A stretch of DNA of 64,000 nt, taken from the NCBI RefSeq assembly GCF_029945925.1, contig NZ_JAQSDN010000048.1:62001-126000 (forward strand). The letters are read 5' to 3'. Positions 1-8,954 of this stretch are shown here, one piece after another. Position numbers and translations under genes: made by a program. How positions within the stretch are numbered: the stretch's first letter is position 1; the number at the start of each line of letters is the position of its first letter. A model generated the notes under the pieces. The model saw nothing but the letters and a program-made list of their open reading frames with translations, did no database searches and was not told the origin of the DNA. The stretch comes from Polaromonas sp. (GTDB taxonomy: Bacteria; Pseudomonadota; Gammaproteobacteria; Burkholderiales; Burkholderiaceae_C).

Positions 1-1
1 C

Positions 2-379
2 ACGCGTGACGGCCAGGATGCCGAGCGCTGGAACCTGCTGCACCCGCTGGACACACCGCGTGTTCCCTTTGTGGGCCAGCAGCTCGAAAAACACACGGGA
101 CCGGTGGTCGCCTCGACCGACTACATGAAAGCCTATGCCGAGCAGATTCGTCCCTTCATTCCCCGGGGCCGTACCTACAAGGTGCTCGGCACCGACGGTT
201 TTGGCCGCAGCGATTTCCGCAGCAAGCTGCGCGAGCACTTCGAGATCAACCGCCACTACATCGTGGTGGCCGCGCTGAAGGCCCTCAGCGAAGAGGGCAC
301 CGTGCCGGTGGCCAAGGTCGCCGAGGCGATCAGGAAGTACGGCATCCATGCCGACAAGGTCAACCCGCTTTACGCCTGA
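2..379 (+). CDS. aceE: pyruvate dehydrogenase E1 component, C-terminal end (partial)
   Basis: Only the last 125 codons of the homodimeric-type PDH E1 are in the window; the gene enters from the left edge. E1 carries out the thiamine-diphosphate-dependent decarboxylation of pyruvate and reductively acetylates the lipoyl groups of E2. The visible part matches the C-terminal domain of AceE: an RDGQDAERWN stretch, then ASTDYMKAYAEQ, then VLGTDGFGRSD, and a terminal DKVNPLYA very like the E. coli DKVNPRLA end. The gene stops 52 bp before aceF, which fits a single operon aceE-aceF-(peptidase)-lpdA. Identification rests on these recalled conserved stretches. Confidence 0.93.
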   Translation, partial: TRDGQDAERWNLLHPLDTPRVPFVGQQLEKHTGPVVASTDYMKAYAEQIRPFIPRGRTYKVLGTDGFGRSDFRSKLREHFEINRHYIVVAALKALSEEGTVPVAKVAEAIRKYGIHADKVNPLYA

Positions 380-431
380 TCCGGCCTGATCACCACGCGC
401 AGAAAAACACGGACGAACTGGAGACAAGAAC

Positions 432-2126
432 ATGGCATTGGTAGACATACAGGTTCCCGACATCGGGGACTTTGACGAGGTGACGGTCATCGAGCTGCTG
501 GTCAAGCCGGGCGACAACGTCAAGGCAGAGCAGTCGCTGATCACGGTTGAATCGGACAAGGCCTCGATGGAAATTCCCTCGAGCCAGGCCGGCGTGGTCA
601 AGGAAGTCAGGGTCCAGCTGGGCGACAAGGTCAAGCAAGGCTCCGTCGTGCTGGTGCTCGAAGGCGAGGGCGCTGCGACGACCGCTGCGCCTGCTGCGGC
701 TCCCGTTGCAGAACAAAATAAGGCTCCAGCCCCCGCTGCACCTGCGCCGGCAGCTACCGATTCAGTAGCATCCGCGGCCGCGCCGGTTGCCACCGCCGGC
801 CCGGTCGAGGTCCGCGTGCCGGACATCGGCGACTTCAAGGACGTGGCCGTCATCGAGGTGCTGGTCAAGGTCGGCGACACGGTGAAGGCCGAGCAGTCGC
901 TGGTGACCGTGGAGTCCGACAAGGCCTCGATGGAGATTCCGTCGTCGGTGTCGGGTGTGATCCGTGAACTCAAGGTCAAGCTCGGCGACAAGATCAACAT
1001 TGGCGACCTGCTCGCGATTCTGGAGGGCGCGGCGGCACCGGCCGCCGCTTCGGCACCGGCTCTGGCCGCGGCGCCCGCCGCCGCAGCTTCAGCGCCCGCT
1101 GCCAGCCAAACCAGCGCACCGGCGCCGGCCGCCGTGGCGCCGGCGCACGAACCGTCTGCACCCACCGGTAACCTGCCGCATGCCTCGCCGTCGGTGCGCA
1201 AGTTTGCGCGCGAACTCGGCGTTCCCCTGGCGGATGTCAAGGGCAGCGGCCCCAAGGGCCGCATCACGCTGGACGACGTGCAGGGTTTCACCAAGGCCGT
1301 GATGGCCGGCGAAGCACGCACCCAGGCGCAGGTTGCCAAAGCCCCGGCTTCGACCGGCGGCGGCGCTGGCCTGGACCTGCTGCCCTGGCCCAAGGTGGAC
1401 TTCACGAAGTTCGGCCCGGTCGAGCGCAAGGACATGTCGCGCATCAAGAAGATCAGCGCCGCCAACCTGCACCGCAACTGGGTCATGATTCCGCACGTCT
1501 GCAACCACGACGATGCGGACATCACCGAGCTGGAAGCCTTCCGCGTGCTGATGAACCTGGAATACGAAAAAGCCGCGAAAGCTGGAAACAACGCAGGCGT
1601 TGTGAAAATCACCATGCTGGCTTTCCTGATCAAGGCCTCGGTGGCGGCGCTGAAGAAATTCCCCGAGTTCAATGCCTCGCTGGACGGTGATCAGCTGGTG
1701 CTCAAGCAGTATTACAACGTGGCATTCGCCGCCGATACGCCCAACGGCCTGGTTGTGCCTGTCATCAAGGACGCCGACAAGAAGGGCGTGGTGCAGATTT
1801 CGCAGGAGATGGGCGAACTCGCGAAAAAGGCGCGTGACGGCAAGCTCAGCCCGGCCGACATGCAGGGCGCGTGTTTCACCATCTCGTCGCTGGGCGGCAT
1901 AGGCGGGCGTTATTTCACGCCCATCATCAACGCGCCCGAAGTCGCCATCCTCGGCGTCTGCAAGTCGAGCACCGAGCCGGTGTGGGACGGCCAGGCCTTC
2001 CAGCCGCGCCTGATGTTGCCGCTGTCCCTGAGCTGGGACCACCGCGTCATCGACGGCGCTTCGGCCGCGCGCTTCAACGCCTACCTGGGCCAGATCCTGG
2101 GTGACTTCCGCCGGGTTCTTTTGTGA
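432..2126 (+). CDS. aceF: pyruvate dehydrogenase E2, dihydrolipoyl acetyltransferase
   Basis: E2 core of the PDH complex; it moves the acetyl group from lipoyl-lysine to CoA. The 564 aa protein has two N-terminal lipoyl domains, with lipoylated lysines expected at K43 and K164 inside ESDKASM motifs. Long Ala/Pro linkers follow, then an E3/E1-binding domain (about 250-287) and the acyltransferase domain with the DHRVIDG motif at 536-542. The ATG follows a GGAGACAAG Shine-Dalgarno. The stop overlaps the GTG start of the next gene (GTGA), implying translational coupling. The first linker (about residues 93-114) is encoded by a copy of a dispersed repeat, listed separately. Confidence 0.96.
   Translation: MALVDIQVPDIGDFDEVTVIELLVKPGDNVKAEQSLITVESDKASMEIPSSQAGVVKEVRVQLGDKVKQGSVVLVLEGEGAATTAAPAAAPVAEQNKAPAPAAPAPAATDSVASAAAPVATAGPVEVRVPDIGDFKDVAVIEVLVKVGDTVKAEQSLVTVESDKASMEIPSSVSGVIRELKVKLGDKINIGDLLAILEGAAAPAAASAPALAAAPAAAASAPAASQTSAPAPAAVAPAHEPSAPTGNLPHASPSVRKFARELGVPLADVKGSGPKGRITLDDVQGFTKAVMAGEARTQAQVAKAPASTGGGAGLDLLPWPKVDFTKFGPVERKDMSRIKKISAANLHRNWVMIPHVCNHDDADITELEAFRVLMNLEYEKAAKAGNNAGVVKITMLAFLIKASVAALKKFPEFNASLDGDQLVLKQYYNVAFAADTPNGLVVPVIKDADKKGVVQISQEMGELAKKARDGKLSPADMQGACFTISSLGGIGGRYFTPIINAPEVAILGVCKSSTEPVWDGQAFQPRLMLPLSLSWDHRVIDGASAARFNAYLGQILGDFRRVLL
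711..772 (-). repeat. dispersed repeat (family A), copy inside aceF linker
   Basis: Read on the minus strand this has the family layout: GCTACT, then TAGCTGCC-GGCGC, a spacer of about 8 nt, GGGGGCTGGAGCC, then TTTTG. Here it is translated on the opposite strand as the Ala/Pro linker after the first lipoyl domain. The copy in lpdA is very close, so the two may share ancestry through lipoyl-domain duplication. Confidence 0.6.
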
Positions 2127-2707
2127 CGACTCTGGTCGCTGTCAGGAAAGCCGGGCAGGCCGTGATCGCCACCGACGCGCTGATCACCTTTGGCGATACG
2201 CGCCTGACCAGCCGCTTCGAGGCCAACGAGAAGATCTTCAAGGTCGAGACACCGGCCGGCGGCAGCTACATCGGCATCGCCGGCACGGCGGCGCATTTTC
2301 CGGTGCTGCGCAAGGCCATGGCGGCACTGCCCAAGGACCAGCTCCGGCTGGGCAGCAAGGACGAGGTGTTCGACACCTTCCACAAGCTGCATCCCGTGCT
2401 CAAGGACACCTTTTTCCTGCAGACCAAGGAAGACGACAACGACCCCTACGAGTCCAGCCAGTTCAGCGCGCTGATTGCCAACGCCACCGGCATCTACGGG
2501 CTCTACAGCTACCGTGAGGTTTTTGAGTTCAAGGAGTTCTGGGCCATCGGCTCGGGGCGCAGCTTTGCACTGGGGGCCATGCATGCCACCTGGGGCAAGG
2601 CGAAAACGGCGCGCGAAGTGGCCCTGGCCGGCGTGCACGCGGGCTGCGAGTTCGACAAGAATTCCGGCGGCCCGGTGGAACTGTTCACGGTCAAGCTGAA
2701 AAAGTAA
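2123..2707 (+). CDS. proteasome-like Ntn-hydrolase (BPH type, HslV-related)
   Basis: A 194 aa protein starting GTG within the overlap with the aceF stop. The N-terminus MTTLVAVRKAGQAVIATDA lines up with HslV (MTTIVSVRRNGHVVIAGDG). After Met removal this gives a catalytic Thr1 and Asp17. A Lys at mature position 36 (in NEKIFKV) can be matched to HslV Lys33 with a small insertion. The glycine-rich AIGSGRSFALGAMHA stretch resembles the conserved GSG(G/N)xFALGAA region of proteasome beta-type subunits. The best family fit is the betaproteobacterial proteasome homologue (BPH) described beside HslV and Anbu. No ATPase partner is encoded nearby. The product is predicted to be cytoplasmic and to self-assemble into rings; its substrate is unknown. 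It lies between E2 and E3 of the PDH operon, 27 bp before lpdA. The BPH subfamily is assigned from memory of the sequence pattern; the Ntn-hydrolase fold is more secure. Confidence 0.78.
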   Translation: MTTLVAVRKAGQAVIATDALITFGDTRLTSRFEANEKIFKVETPAGGSYIGIAGTAAHFPVLRKAMAALPKDQLRLGSKDEVFDTFHKLHPVLKDTFFLQTKEDDNDPYESSQFSALIANATGIYGLYSYREVFEFKEFWAIGSGRSFALGAMHATWGKAKTAREVALAGVHAGCEFDKNSGGPVELFTVKLKK

Positions 2708-2734
2708 GCCGACCATCAAGCGGAGACAAGAGAC

Positions 2735-4570
2735 ATGGCATTGATAGACATTACCGTTCCCGACATCGGGGACTTCGACGAGGTCAGCGTGATCGAACTG
2801 CTGGTCAAGCCCGGCGACACCATCGCGGCCGACCAGAGCCTGCTGACCGTGGAAAGCGACAAGGCCTCGATGGAAATTCCTTCCAGCCATGCCGGCGTCG
2901 TCAAGGAACTCAAGGTCAAGCTGGGCGACAAGGTCAAACAGGGGACGGTCGTGCTGACGCTGGACGCCGAAGGTGCCGCTGCCCCCGTTTCAGAACAAAA
3001 ACAGGCGCCAGCCCCCGCTGCATCTGCGCCGGCAGCTCCTGAAAAAGTAGCAGCGCCAGCCCCCGTACCAGCGCCAGCTGCCGCCAGCTTTGGCGGGCAG
3101 GCTGACCTGGACTGCGACCTGCTGGTGCTGGGCGCCGGCCCCGGCGGTTATTCGGCCGCCTTCCGCGCCGCCGACCTCGGCCTGAAAGTCATCATCGTCG
3201 AGCGTTACGCCACCCTGGGCGGCGTCTGCCTGAACGTCGGCTGCATCCCGTCCAAGGCGCTGCTGCATGTGGCCGCGGTGATGGACGAGGTCAAACATTT
3301 CAACAGCCTGGGCGTGAGCTTCGGCGAGCCGGTGCTCGACATCGCCAAGCTGCGTACCCACAAGGAAAAAGTCGTCGGCAAGCTGACGGGCGGTCTCAGC
3401 GCGATGGCCAAAATGCGCAAGGTGACGGTGGTTCGCGGTTATGGCACTTTTGTCGGCGCCCACCATGTGGAAGTGGAAGAAACCTCCGGTGGCGCACAGG
3501 ACAAAACCGGCAAGAAGCAGACAATTGCGTTCAGGAGCTGCATCATCGCGGCCGGCTCGCAGGCGGTGCGTTTGCCTTTCATGCCTGAAGATCCGCGTGT
3601 GGTCGATTCAACCGGCGCCTTGGCACTGAAAGAAGTTCCCAAACGCATGTTGATCCTGGGCGGCGGCATCATCGGGCTTGAGATGGGCACCGTGTATTCC
3701 ACGCTGGGCGCGCGCCTGGACGTGGTGGAAATGATGGACGGCCTGATGCAGGGCGCCGACCGCGACCTGGTCAAGGTCTGGCAGAAAATGAACGCCCCGC
3801 GTTTTGACAACCTCATGCTCAAGACCAAAACTGTCGGCGCCAAGGCGACTGCCAAGGGCATCGAGGTGACGTTCGAAGGCGAGGGCGCTCCGGCGCCCCA
3901 GACCTACGACCTGGTGCTGCAGGCCGTGGGCCGCACGCCGAACGGCAAGAAGATTGCGGCCGACAAGGCTGGTGTGAGTGTGAGCGACCGCGGCTTCATC
4001 CCGGTGGATATCCAGATGCGCACCAACGTGCCGCACATCTTTGCGATTGGCGACATCGTCGGCCAGCCCATGCTGGCGCACAAGGCGGTGCACGAAGGCC
4101 ATGTGGCCGCTGAAGTGATCGCCGGTGAGCTGCAGGGCAACAAGGAGCTGGCCAGTGCTGCCTTCAACGCCCGCGTGATTCCCAGCGTGGCCTACACCGA
4201 CCCGGAAATCGCCTGGGTCGGCCTGACCGAAGACCAGGCCAAAGCGCAGGGCATCAAGGTCAAGAAAGGGCTGTTCCCCTGGAACGCCTCCGGCCGGGCG
4301 ATTGCCAATGGCCGCGACGAAGGTTTCACCAAGCTGCTGTTTGATGACTCCCCCGAGGCGCATGGCCACGGCAAGATTCTCGGTGGCGGCATCGTCGGCA
4401 CGCACGCTGGCGACATGATCGGCGAGATTGCGCTGGCCATCGAAATGGGCGCGGACGCGGTGGATATCGGCAAGACGATTCACCCGCACCCCACCCTCGG
4501 CGAAAGCATGGGCATGGCGGCGGAAGTGGCGCACGGCAGTTGCACCGACCTGCCACCGGCGCGCAAGTAG
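2735..4570 (+). CDS. lpdA: dihydrolipoyl dehydrogenase with N-terminal lipoyl domain (PDH E3)
   Basis: FAD-dependent E3 that reoxidises dihydrolipoyl groups with NAD+. The 611 aa protein is about 130 residues longer than plain E3 because of an N-terminal lipoyl domain (K43 in ESDKASM) and an Ala/Pro linker (about 82-120). The FAD-binding GAGPGG is at 133-138. The redox disulfide lies in GGVCLNVGC with C165 and C170. The C-terminal HPHPTLGES carries the catalytic His. A GGAGACAAG ribosome-binding site precedes the ATG. It is the last gene of the operon before a strong terminator. The fused form is common in beta- and some gammaproteobacterial PDH operons. Confidence 0.95.
   Translation: MALIDITVPDIGDFDEVSVIELLVKPGDTIAADQSLLTVESDKASMEIPSSHAGVVKELKVKLGDKVKQGTVVLTLDAEGAAAPVSEQKQAPAPAASAPAAPEKVAAPAPVPAPAAASFGGQADLDCDLLVLGAGPGGYSAAFRAADLGLKVIIVERYATLGGVCLNVGCIPSKALLHVAAVMDEVKHFNSLGVSFGEPVLDIAKLRTHKEKVVGKLTGGLSAMAKMRKVTVVRGYGTFVGAHHVEVEETSGGAQDKTGKKQTIAFRSCIIAAGSQAVRLPFMPEDPRVVDSTGALALKEVPKRMLILGGGIIGLEMGTVYSTLGARLDVVEMMDGLMQGADRDLVKVWQKMNAPRFDNLMLKTKTVGAKATAKGIEVTFEGEGAPAPQTYDLVLQAVGRTPNGKKIAADKAGVSVSDRGFIPVDIQMRTNVPHIFAIGDIVGQPMLAHKAVHEGHVAAEVIAGELQGNKELASAAFNARVIPSVAYTDPEIAWVGLTEDQAKAQGIKVKKGLFPWNASGRAIANGRDEGFTKLLFDDSPEAHGHGKILGGGIVGTHAGDMIGEIALAIEMGADAVDIGKTIHPHPTLGESMGMAAEVAHGSCTDLPPARK
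2991..3056 (-). repeat. dispersed repeat (family A), copy inside lpdA linker
   Basis: On the minus strand: GCTACTTTTTCAGGAGCTGC, then CGGCGC, a short spacer, GGGGGCTGGCGCC and GTTTTTG. It encodes the linker between the lipoyl and flavoprotein domains. It is nearly identical in its core to the aceF copy. Confidence 0.6.
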
Positions 4571-4593
4571 ACCAGGCATCCAAGCTACCCTGC

Positions 4594-4626
4594 AAAACCC
4601 GAACCCTTGCCGGTTCGGGTTTTTTT
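4594..4626 (+). terminator. rho-independent terminator of the PDH operon
   Basis: A perfect 12-bp stem (AAAACCCGAACC / GGTTCGGGTTTT) with a 6-nt loop is followed by further T residues, starting 24 bp after the lpdA stop. On the other strand it gives a stem with a short T run, so it may also stop leftward transcription from the nos cluster. Confidence 0.92.
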
Positions 4627-4724
4627 GCCTTGTGGGTGCGGATAGGCGCAGGTGTGGTACGAGCCGTCCCCATCGTGGATACCTCCCCACTGTGCGCTGA
4701 ACTCTCTGGCGTCGTCCCTGGACT

Positions 4725-5357
4725 TCAGGGAGGCGACTCGACGTGGGCATGGCGCCGCTCGCCATTGAGGTTTTGCAGAAGCTGCGGGCTGATCTGCCCG
4801 GCCTCCAGCAAGACGCCGCCGCGTGCGCTGACAAAACGCTGAGCAAGCGCGGCGCTGGAAAAAGCGGGTAGGTTGCCTGCGCGCATCGGCCCCGCAGCAG
4901 ACGAGCCGCTCACGTAGACCGCGTTCGTCGCACGGATCCAGGCACCGCTGCTGGCGTCGGTTACGTAACTCGCCGCGACCTCACTGGTCTGGCGGCCACG
5001 GGTGTAGCGACCCACGTCTTGCAGATAGGTAAAAAGAGAGAGCGGAGAATCGAAAAACTGCGTGTCACCGTTGTCGAAAATGACCTGCGCCGCCCACTCG
5101 GGTGAGCGCGCCGGGTACATGCCGCACACGGGGCAGCGCGCATCGGCGGGTACCGGTCGGGGCGCATGCAGGCCCAGCCCCGACTTCGGGTCATGGGGCA
5201 CGGGTGGCGCCACCACGCAGATTTCATCCGTTTCAACCAGCACGGCCTCATGCGACGGCTGGGAACGCCAAGACGCGAGCAACATGCCACCCAATAGCAC
5301 CAGACCGGCGAAGCCGGCGATGTACAGCGGCCTGATTGCAAGCCTGCGCAGCATCAT
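4725..5357 (-). CDS. second NosL-family protein, membrane anchored
   Basis: A 210 aa protein, last gene of the leftward nos operon, starting 2 bp after the nosL stop. It has one N-terminal hydrophobic segment (about residues 13-28) and no lipobox. The body carries a CPVCGMYP motif followed by a NosL-like stretch (FDNGDTQFFDSPLSLFTYL ... YVTDASSGAWIRATNAVYV). NosL proteins bind Cu(I) and deliver copper to apo-NosZ in the periplasm. A tandem NosL-like protein with a CxxC-G-M motif may hand copper on or serve a related step; that role is inference. Start: ATG at 5357, with an in-frame ATG one codon later as an alternative. Confidence 0.8.
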   Translation of the reverse strand: MMLRRLAIRPLYIAGFAGLVLLGGMLLASWRSQPSHEAVLVETDEICVVAPPVPHDPKSGLGLHAPRPVPADARCPVCGMYPARSPEWAAQVIFDNGDTQFFDSPLSLFTYLQDVGRYTRGRQTSEVAASYVTDASSGAWIRATNAVYVSGSSAAGPMRAGNLPAFSSAALAQRFVSARGGVLLEAGQISPQLLQNLNGERRHAHVESPP

Positions 5358-5359
5358 GG

Positions 5360-5932
5360 CTACATCTTGCTGTCGTGCAGGGCTCCGCCGCTCAGGTCCA
5401 CCATCCCGGGTTTGACCTCGTCATAACGCAATAGCTTGCCACCCCATTGTTCGATGAATTTCCTGGCATCAGCCTCCTGGGCGAAGCTGCCTATGGTCGG
5501 GCCCATCGAGCCATGTCGCTTGCTGCCCAGCACAAACAAGCCGCTTCTGGCGTCGAACCAGTTGCCGCGTGGCTGCTCCCAGTCGGCTTTGCCCATGTCC
5601 TGTACGTACACCGCCGCCACCTTACGCACCTGCTCGGGCCGCAGCAGCGTGTTGAACAGCTCCACCGTATCGCAGAAGAAGACCGGCGCTTCCTGGCCGG
5701 CGTAGCGGATCTGCGCCTTCGGACCGGGGTAGTCGGCGAGCAGCATGCCATCCAGCTCGCACGAAGTGGCAGCGTTGATCTCCACCGGCCCCAGCGCCCC
5801 CGTGTCGTCTGATTGTTCGCCGCACCCGACAAGTGCACTCAGGGCGGTCAGCGCGACCAGACCAAGCAGTTGGCGGCGTACGCCGCAGGGATCATCGGCG
5901 CCAGTACGGCGGCAGGAACATGTGTAATTCAT
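5360..5932 (-). CDS. nosL: NosL, copper-binding lipoprotein for nitrous oxide reductase
   Basis: A 190 aa predicted lipoprotein: the N-terminal signal region ends in a lipobox (ALVGC). The NosL-type metal motif SCELDGMLLADYPGPKAQI is followed by FFCDTVELFNTL and YVQDMGKADW. NosL delivers Cu(I) during assembly of the CuZ centre of NosZ on the outside of the inner membrane. The ATG at 5932 is chosen because it forms an ATGA overlap with the nosY stop. An upstream in-frame start at 5977 would overlap nosY more and spoil the signal peptide. Confidence 0.9.
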   Translation of the reverse strand: MNYTCSCRRTGADDPCGVRRQLLGLVALTALSALVGCGEQSDDTGALGPVEINAATSCELDGMLLADYPGPKAQIRYAGQEAPVFFCDTVELFNTLLRPEQVRKVAAVYVQDMGKADWEQPRGNWFDARSGLFVLGSKRHGSMGPTIGSFAQEADARKFIEQWGGKLLRYDEVKPGMVDLSGGALHDSKM

Positions 5933-6744
5933 GGTTTGAATCTCCAGTTTGCGAGGGCCAGCGGCACAACAATCCACGCCACCATGACCGAGCCCATCAG
6001 CCAGGGCTTGGCCAGCGCGGGTGGCACGATGCTGGCCAGGCCATACAGGGTGCGAACATCTTCGAGCGAAAACACGTTGAGAATGCGAAACACATCCGCC
6101 GGATTCAACAGCAACAGATAGGCGAAAGCATCACCACCATAGGCGCCGCCGGTGGCTACCAGCCCGCCCAGCAGCAGCAGGTCAAACACCAGCACAAAGA
6201 AAAACCACATCGCAATCGCCAGGCCCGAAGCGCGCGTGCGCTCCCGCGCAATCACCGACATCAATACCGCCAGGCTCAGAAACGCCAAGCCCAGCAGCAC
6301 CGAACTGATCATGAAGCCCACGTAGTGGTACAGCGCCGCCCAGCCATGCTGTTTGAAGAGCAGCAGCGCCACCAGACCAAAGCCCGCCAACGTGGAAAGC
6401 GTCAGGGCCGCTGCCAGACCCAGGTATTTGCCGAGCAGCACTTCGAGGCGCGTGACGGGCAGGGCCAGCAGCAGGTCCAGTGAGCCACGTTCGCGCTCGC
6501 CCACCACGGCGTCAAAGCCCAGCAGCAAAGCGATCAGCGGGATCAGATAGATCACCAGACTGACCAGGCTGGCGATGGTGAACTCGATGGAGCGCAGGCC
6601 CACCTGGCCTTGCGCGGCGCCGCCAAAGTAAGCAATCACCAAAGAAAACACCGTGAACACCAAGGCTACCGCCAGCACCCAGCGGTTGCGCAAACGGTCG
6701 CGAAACTCTTTCGCGGCCAGGGTCAGGATTTGAGTCCATTCCAT
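5929..6744 (-). CDS. nosY: NosY, ABC-2 type permease
   Basis: Membrane component of the NosDFY ABC transporter, needed to mature NosZ copper centres. The 271 aa protein has about six hydrophobic segments and the ABC-2 signature region VVGERERGSLDLLLALPVTR, where the nucleotide-binding subunit docks. The ATG at 6744 is chosen because GAGG lies 7 nt upstream and the protein then begins MEWTQIL, close to known NosY starts. It begins 10 bp after the nosF stop. Confidence 0.93.
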   Translation of the reverse strand: MEWTQILTLAAKEFRDRLRNRWVLAVALVFTVFSLVIAYFGGAAQGQVGLRSIEFTIASLVSLVIYLIPLIALLLGFDAVVGERERGSLDLLLALPVTRLEVLLGKYLGLAAALTLSTLAGFGLVALLLFKQHGWAALYHYVGFMISSVLLGLAFLSLAVLMSVIARERTRASGLAIAMWFFFVLVFDLLLLGGLVATGGAYGGDAFAYLLLLNPADVFRILNVFSLEDVRTLYGLASIVPPALAKPWLMGSVMVAWIVVPLALANWRFKP

Positions 6745-6754
6745 TTTTTTTACC

Positions 6755-7702
6755 TCAATCCGAAAATCCGAAAAACACGTCTTCGAGCGAGGGCTCACGG
6801 ATGTTCAAGTCCAGCATTCTGGCACCCAGACAGGCGAGCGCCCCCAGCACGGCCATCTTGGACGCACGGGGGCAGCTGACTCGCAGCCCTTCTGCGGTGA
6901 CCACACTGCTCACGCCAATGAGCTGACTCAGCGCCTGCTGGGCTGGCGCCACATCGCCCGGCGCCAGACGCAGCTCCAGGCCCAGTGGCATATTCATCTG
7001 ATCGCGCAAGTCCTGCACGCTGCCCAGTGCCTGTATCTTGCCGGCGGCCATGATGGCGAGGCGGTCCACCCGCTCCTGCAACTCGGCCAGGATGTGCGAG
7101 GTGATGAGGATGGTCACGCCCGTATCGCGCAATCCGCGCAGCGTGGCGTAGAAGTCGCGTATGGCCTGTGGGTCCAGCCCATTGGAGGGCTCATCCAGGA
7201 ACAGCACCCGTGGGGCGCCCAATAGAGCCTGCGCGAAACCCAGACGTTGGCGCATGCCCTTGGAATACTCCCGCAGCGGCCGTTTTGCCGCATGCGACAA
7301 GCCGACGCGCGCCAGCGTCGGCTCGCATTGCGAACTGGGCGCGCCCTTGAGCCGGGCAAAGAAACGCAGGGTCTCCAGGCCGCTCAGGTTGTCATACAAA
7401 ACCACGTTCTCTGGCAGGTAGCCGATGTGACGGCGAACGTTTCGGAAGTCGCGCCCCCGCACCGAAGCGCCATCAACCAGAATCTCGCCCGCGCTGGGCT
7501 CAATAAGCCCCAACATCATTTTGAAAAGCGTGCTCTTGCCAGCACCGTTGTGCCCGATCAGGCCAAAGATCTCGCCATGCTGCACCGTCAGGTCCACGCC
7601 GTCCACTGCATGCAGGACGCCGTAGTGCTTGGCGACGCCGCGCGCTTGGATCGCGGGACCGCCGGTGACGGTGGGGTTACTGACCGGGATAGTGCTTGTC
7701 AC
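6755..7702 (-). CDS. nosF: NosF, ABC transporter ATPase
   Basis: Cytoplasmic ATPase of the NosDFY transporter. The 315 aa protein has Walker A GHNGAGKST at about 50-58, signature YSKGMRQRLGFAQAL, and Walker B VLFLDEPSNGLDP. A C-terminal domain of about 80 residues follows the ATPase core. I chose the GTG at 7702, which gives the usual family length and has GGAG about 12 nt upstream. It overlaps the end of nosD by 26 bp; overlap is normal in this operon. Confidence 0.92.
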   Translation of the reverse strand: MTSTIPVSNPTVTGGPAIQARGVAKHYGVLHAVDGVDLTVQHGEIFGLIGHNGAGKSTLFKMMLGLIEPSAGEILVDGASVRGRDFRNVRRHIGYLPENVVLYDNLSGLETLRFFARLKGAPSSQCEPTLARVGLSHAAKRPLREYSKGMRQRLGFAQALLGAPRVLFLDEPSNGLDPQAIRDFYATLRGLRDTGVTILITSHILAELQERVDRLAIMAAGKIQALGSVQDLRDQMNMPLGLELRLAPGDVAPAQQALSQLIGVSSVVTAEGLRVSCPRASKMAVLGALACLGARMLDLNIREPSLEDVFFGFSD

Positions 7703-8954
7703 GCCACTCACTCCATTGTTTGTTGTTCGGGTGCATGCGAGGTTTCGGGTCCACCACGCTGGGGACGCGCAGCACCGGAAATTGTTGAGCCACCAGACGC
7801 AAAGCCTGCACCGCCGGGCTGGCCAGCAGCAGCTTGATGCTCGGGTAGCGCCAGGTGAGACGGTCCACCATGTCGTTGGCCTCATAGCGCACGTCGCCGA
7901 TACCGTTGCCGTCGCGGTCCCAGCCCAGGTAGTTGCCCCAGTGGTTACCGCTCTTGGCGCCCCACATCTCGTCGCGCGCACCCACATAGCGCACCTGCTC
8001 CCGGTTGGCAATGAAATCATTGCCCTCCACCACATTGCGCGTGGAGCCCGCCGCCAGATGCACACCAACGTGGTTGTCGACTACCAGATTGTTCTTCAAG
8101 GTGGCATATTCCACGTCGTAGATGAAGAAGCCGCGGTTGTTGCCGGCGACGATGTTGTTCTCCACCAGAGAATCCTGGATCGTGCGCAGCATGATGCCGT
8201 GATCCGAGTTTCCCCAGGCCCGGTTGTTGCGCACCACCTGGTCGCGTACTTCCATGAGCGCCAGGCCACCGCGGTTGTAGTAGCTGTCGTTGTCCTCCCA
8301 CAGGTTGTAGTAGGAGTTCATGTAATGCGTGCCGTAGCGGCTGTGATGCAGTTTGTTGCCCCTGAAGATGGCGTGGTGTGAAACATCCACGTAAAGCGCA
8401 TCGCGCACGAAACTGATGTTGTTATTCAGGATGCGCGCGCGCTGGGTGTTGTACAGCTGCACGCCATTGCCGCGCTGCGAGGAGTTGTACTCGCGCTTGC
8501 CGGTGATTGTGTTGTGCTCGATGAGCACATCGTCGGCCTTCTCGATCCAGAGGCCGAACAGGTTGTAGGTCAGGTCACAGTGCCGCACCACGGCCCGGTG
8601 AGCGCCAGGATACAGATAAATGCCGGCGTTCTGGTGTTTCAGGCTGTCGCCCGAATCGCGCACGATCAGGCCCTCGATCACCACATCCTGGGCGGTGACC
8701 CGGATGGTGTCACCCTGGTTGCCACCGCTGAGGGTGGGGCGGTCGATGCCGCGCAGCGTGAGCGGCTTGTCGATCAGCAGGTTGACGCGGTACATGCCTC
8801 GCGCCACCTCGACCACATCGCCCGGCGCCGCCGCCTTGACGGCGGCTGCGAGGTCCTGGCCCGGTTGCACTGACACCGTGGCGGCCCAAGACAGGCACGC
8901 CGTACCCAGCCCCAGCAACGCGACAAACGTCGTGCGCAGTAAGACGCCCTTCAT
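7677..8954 (-). CDS. nosD: NosD, periplasmic beta-helix copper-processing protein
   Basis: Periplasmic partner of NosFY that accepts copper from NosL and loads NosZ. The 425 aa protein begins MKGVLLRTTFVALLGLG with a cleavable signal ending near SWAA. The body is a right-handed parallel beta-helix rich in N-x-I/V turns (VIEGLIVRDSGDSL, VRHCDLTYNLFGLWIEKA, VVRNNRAWGNSDHGIML), typical of CASH/NosD repeats. The ATG at 8954 forms an ATGA overlap with the nosR stop. Confidence 0.94.
   Translation of the reverse strand: MKGVLLRTTFVALLGLGTACLSWAATVSVQPGQDLAAAVKAAAPGDVVEVARGMYRVNLLIDKPLTLRGIDRPTLSGGNQGDTIRVTAQDVVIEGLIVRDSGDSLKHQNAGIYLYPGAHRAVVRHCDLTYNLFGLWIEKADDVLIEHNTITGKREYNSSQRGNGVQLYNTQRARILNNNISFVRDALYVDVSHHAIFRGNKLHHSRYGTHYMNSYYNLWEDNDSYYNRGGLALMEVRDQVVRNNRAWGNSDHGIMLRTIQDSLVENNIVAGNNRGFFIYDVEYATLKNNLVVDNHVGVHLAAGSTRNVVEGNDFIANREQVRYVGARDEMWGAKSGNHWGNYLGWDRDGNGIGDVRYEANDMVDRLTWRYPSIKLLLASPAVQALRLVAQQFPVLRVPSVVDPKPRMHPNNKQWSEWRDKHYPGQ

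Noticed and set aside
3608-4846. 412-codon minus-strand frame opposite lpdA
   Set aside because: It runs through the terminator and the lpdA catalytic region; lpdA is certain and this has no family features.
5933-5977. Longer nosL starting at 5977
   Set aside because: It would overlap nosY by 49 bp and put 15 non-signal residues ahead of the lipoprotein signal; the ATGA-overlap start at 5932 is better.
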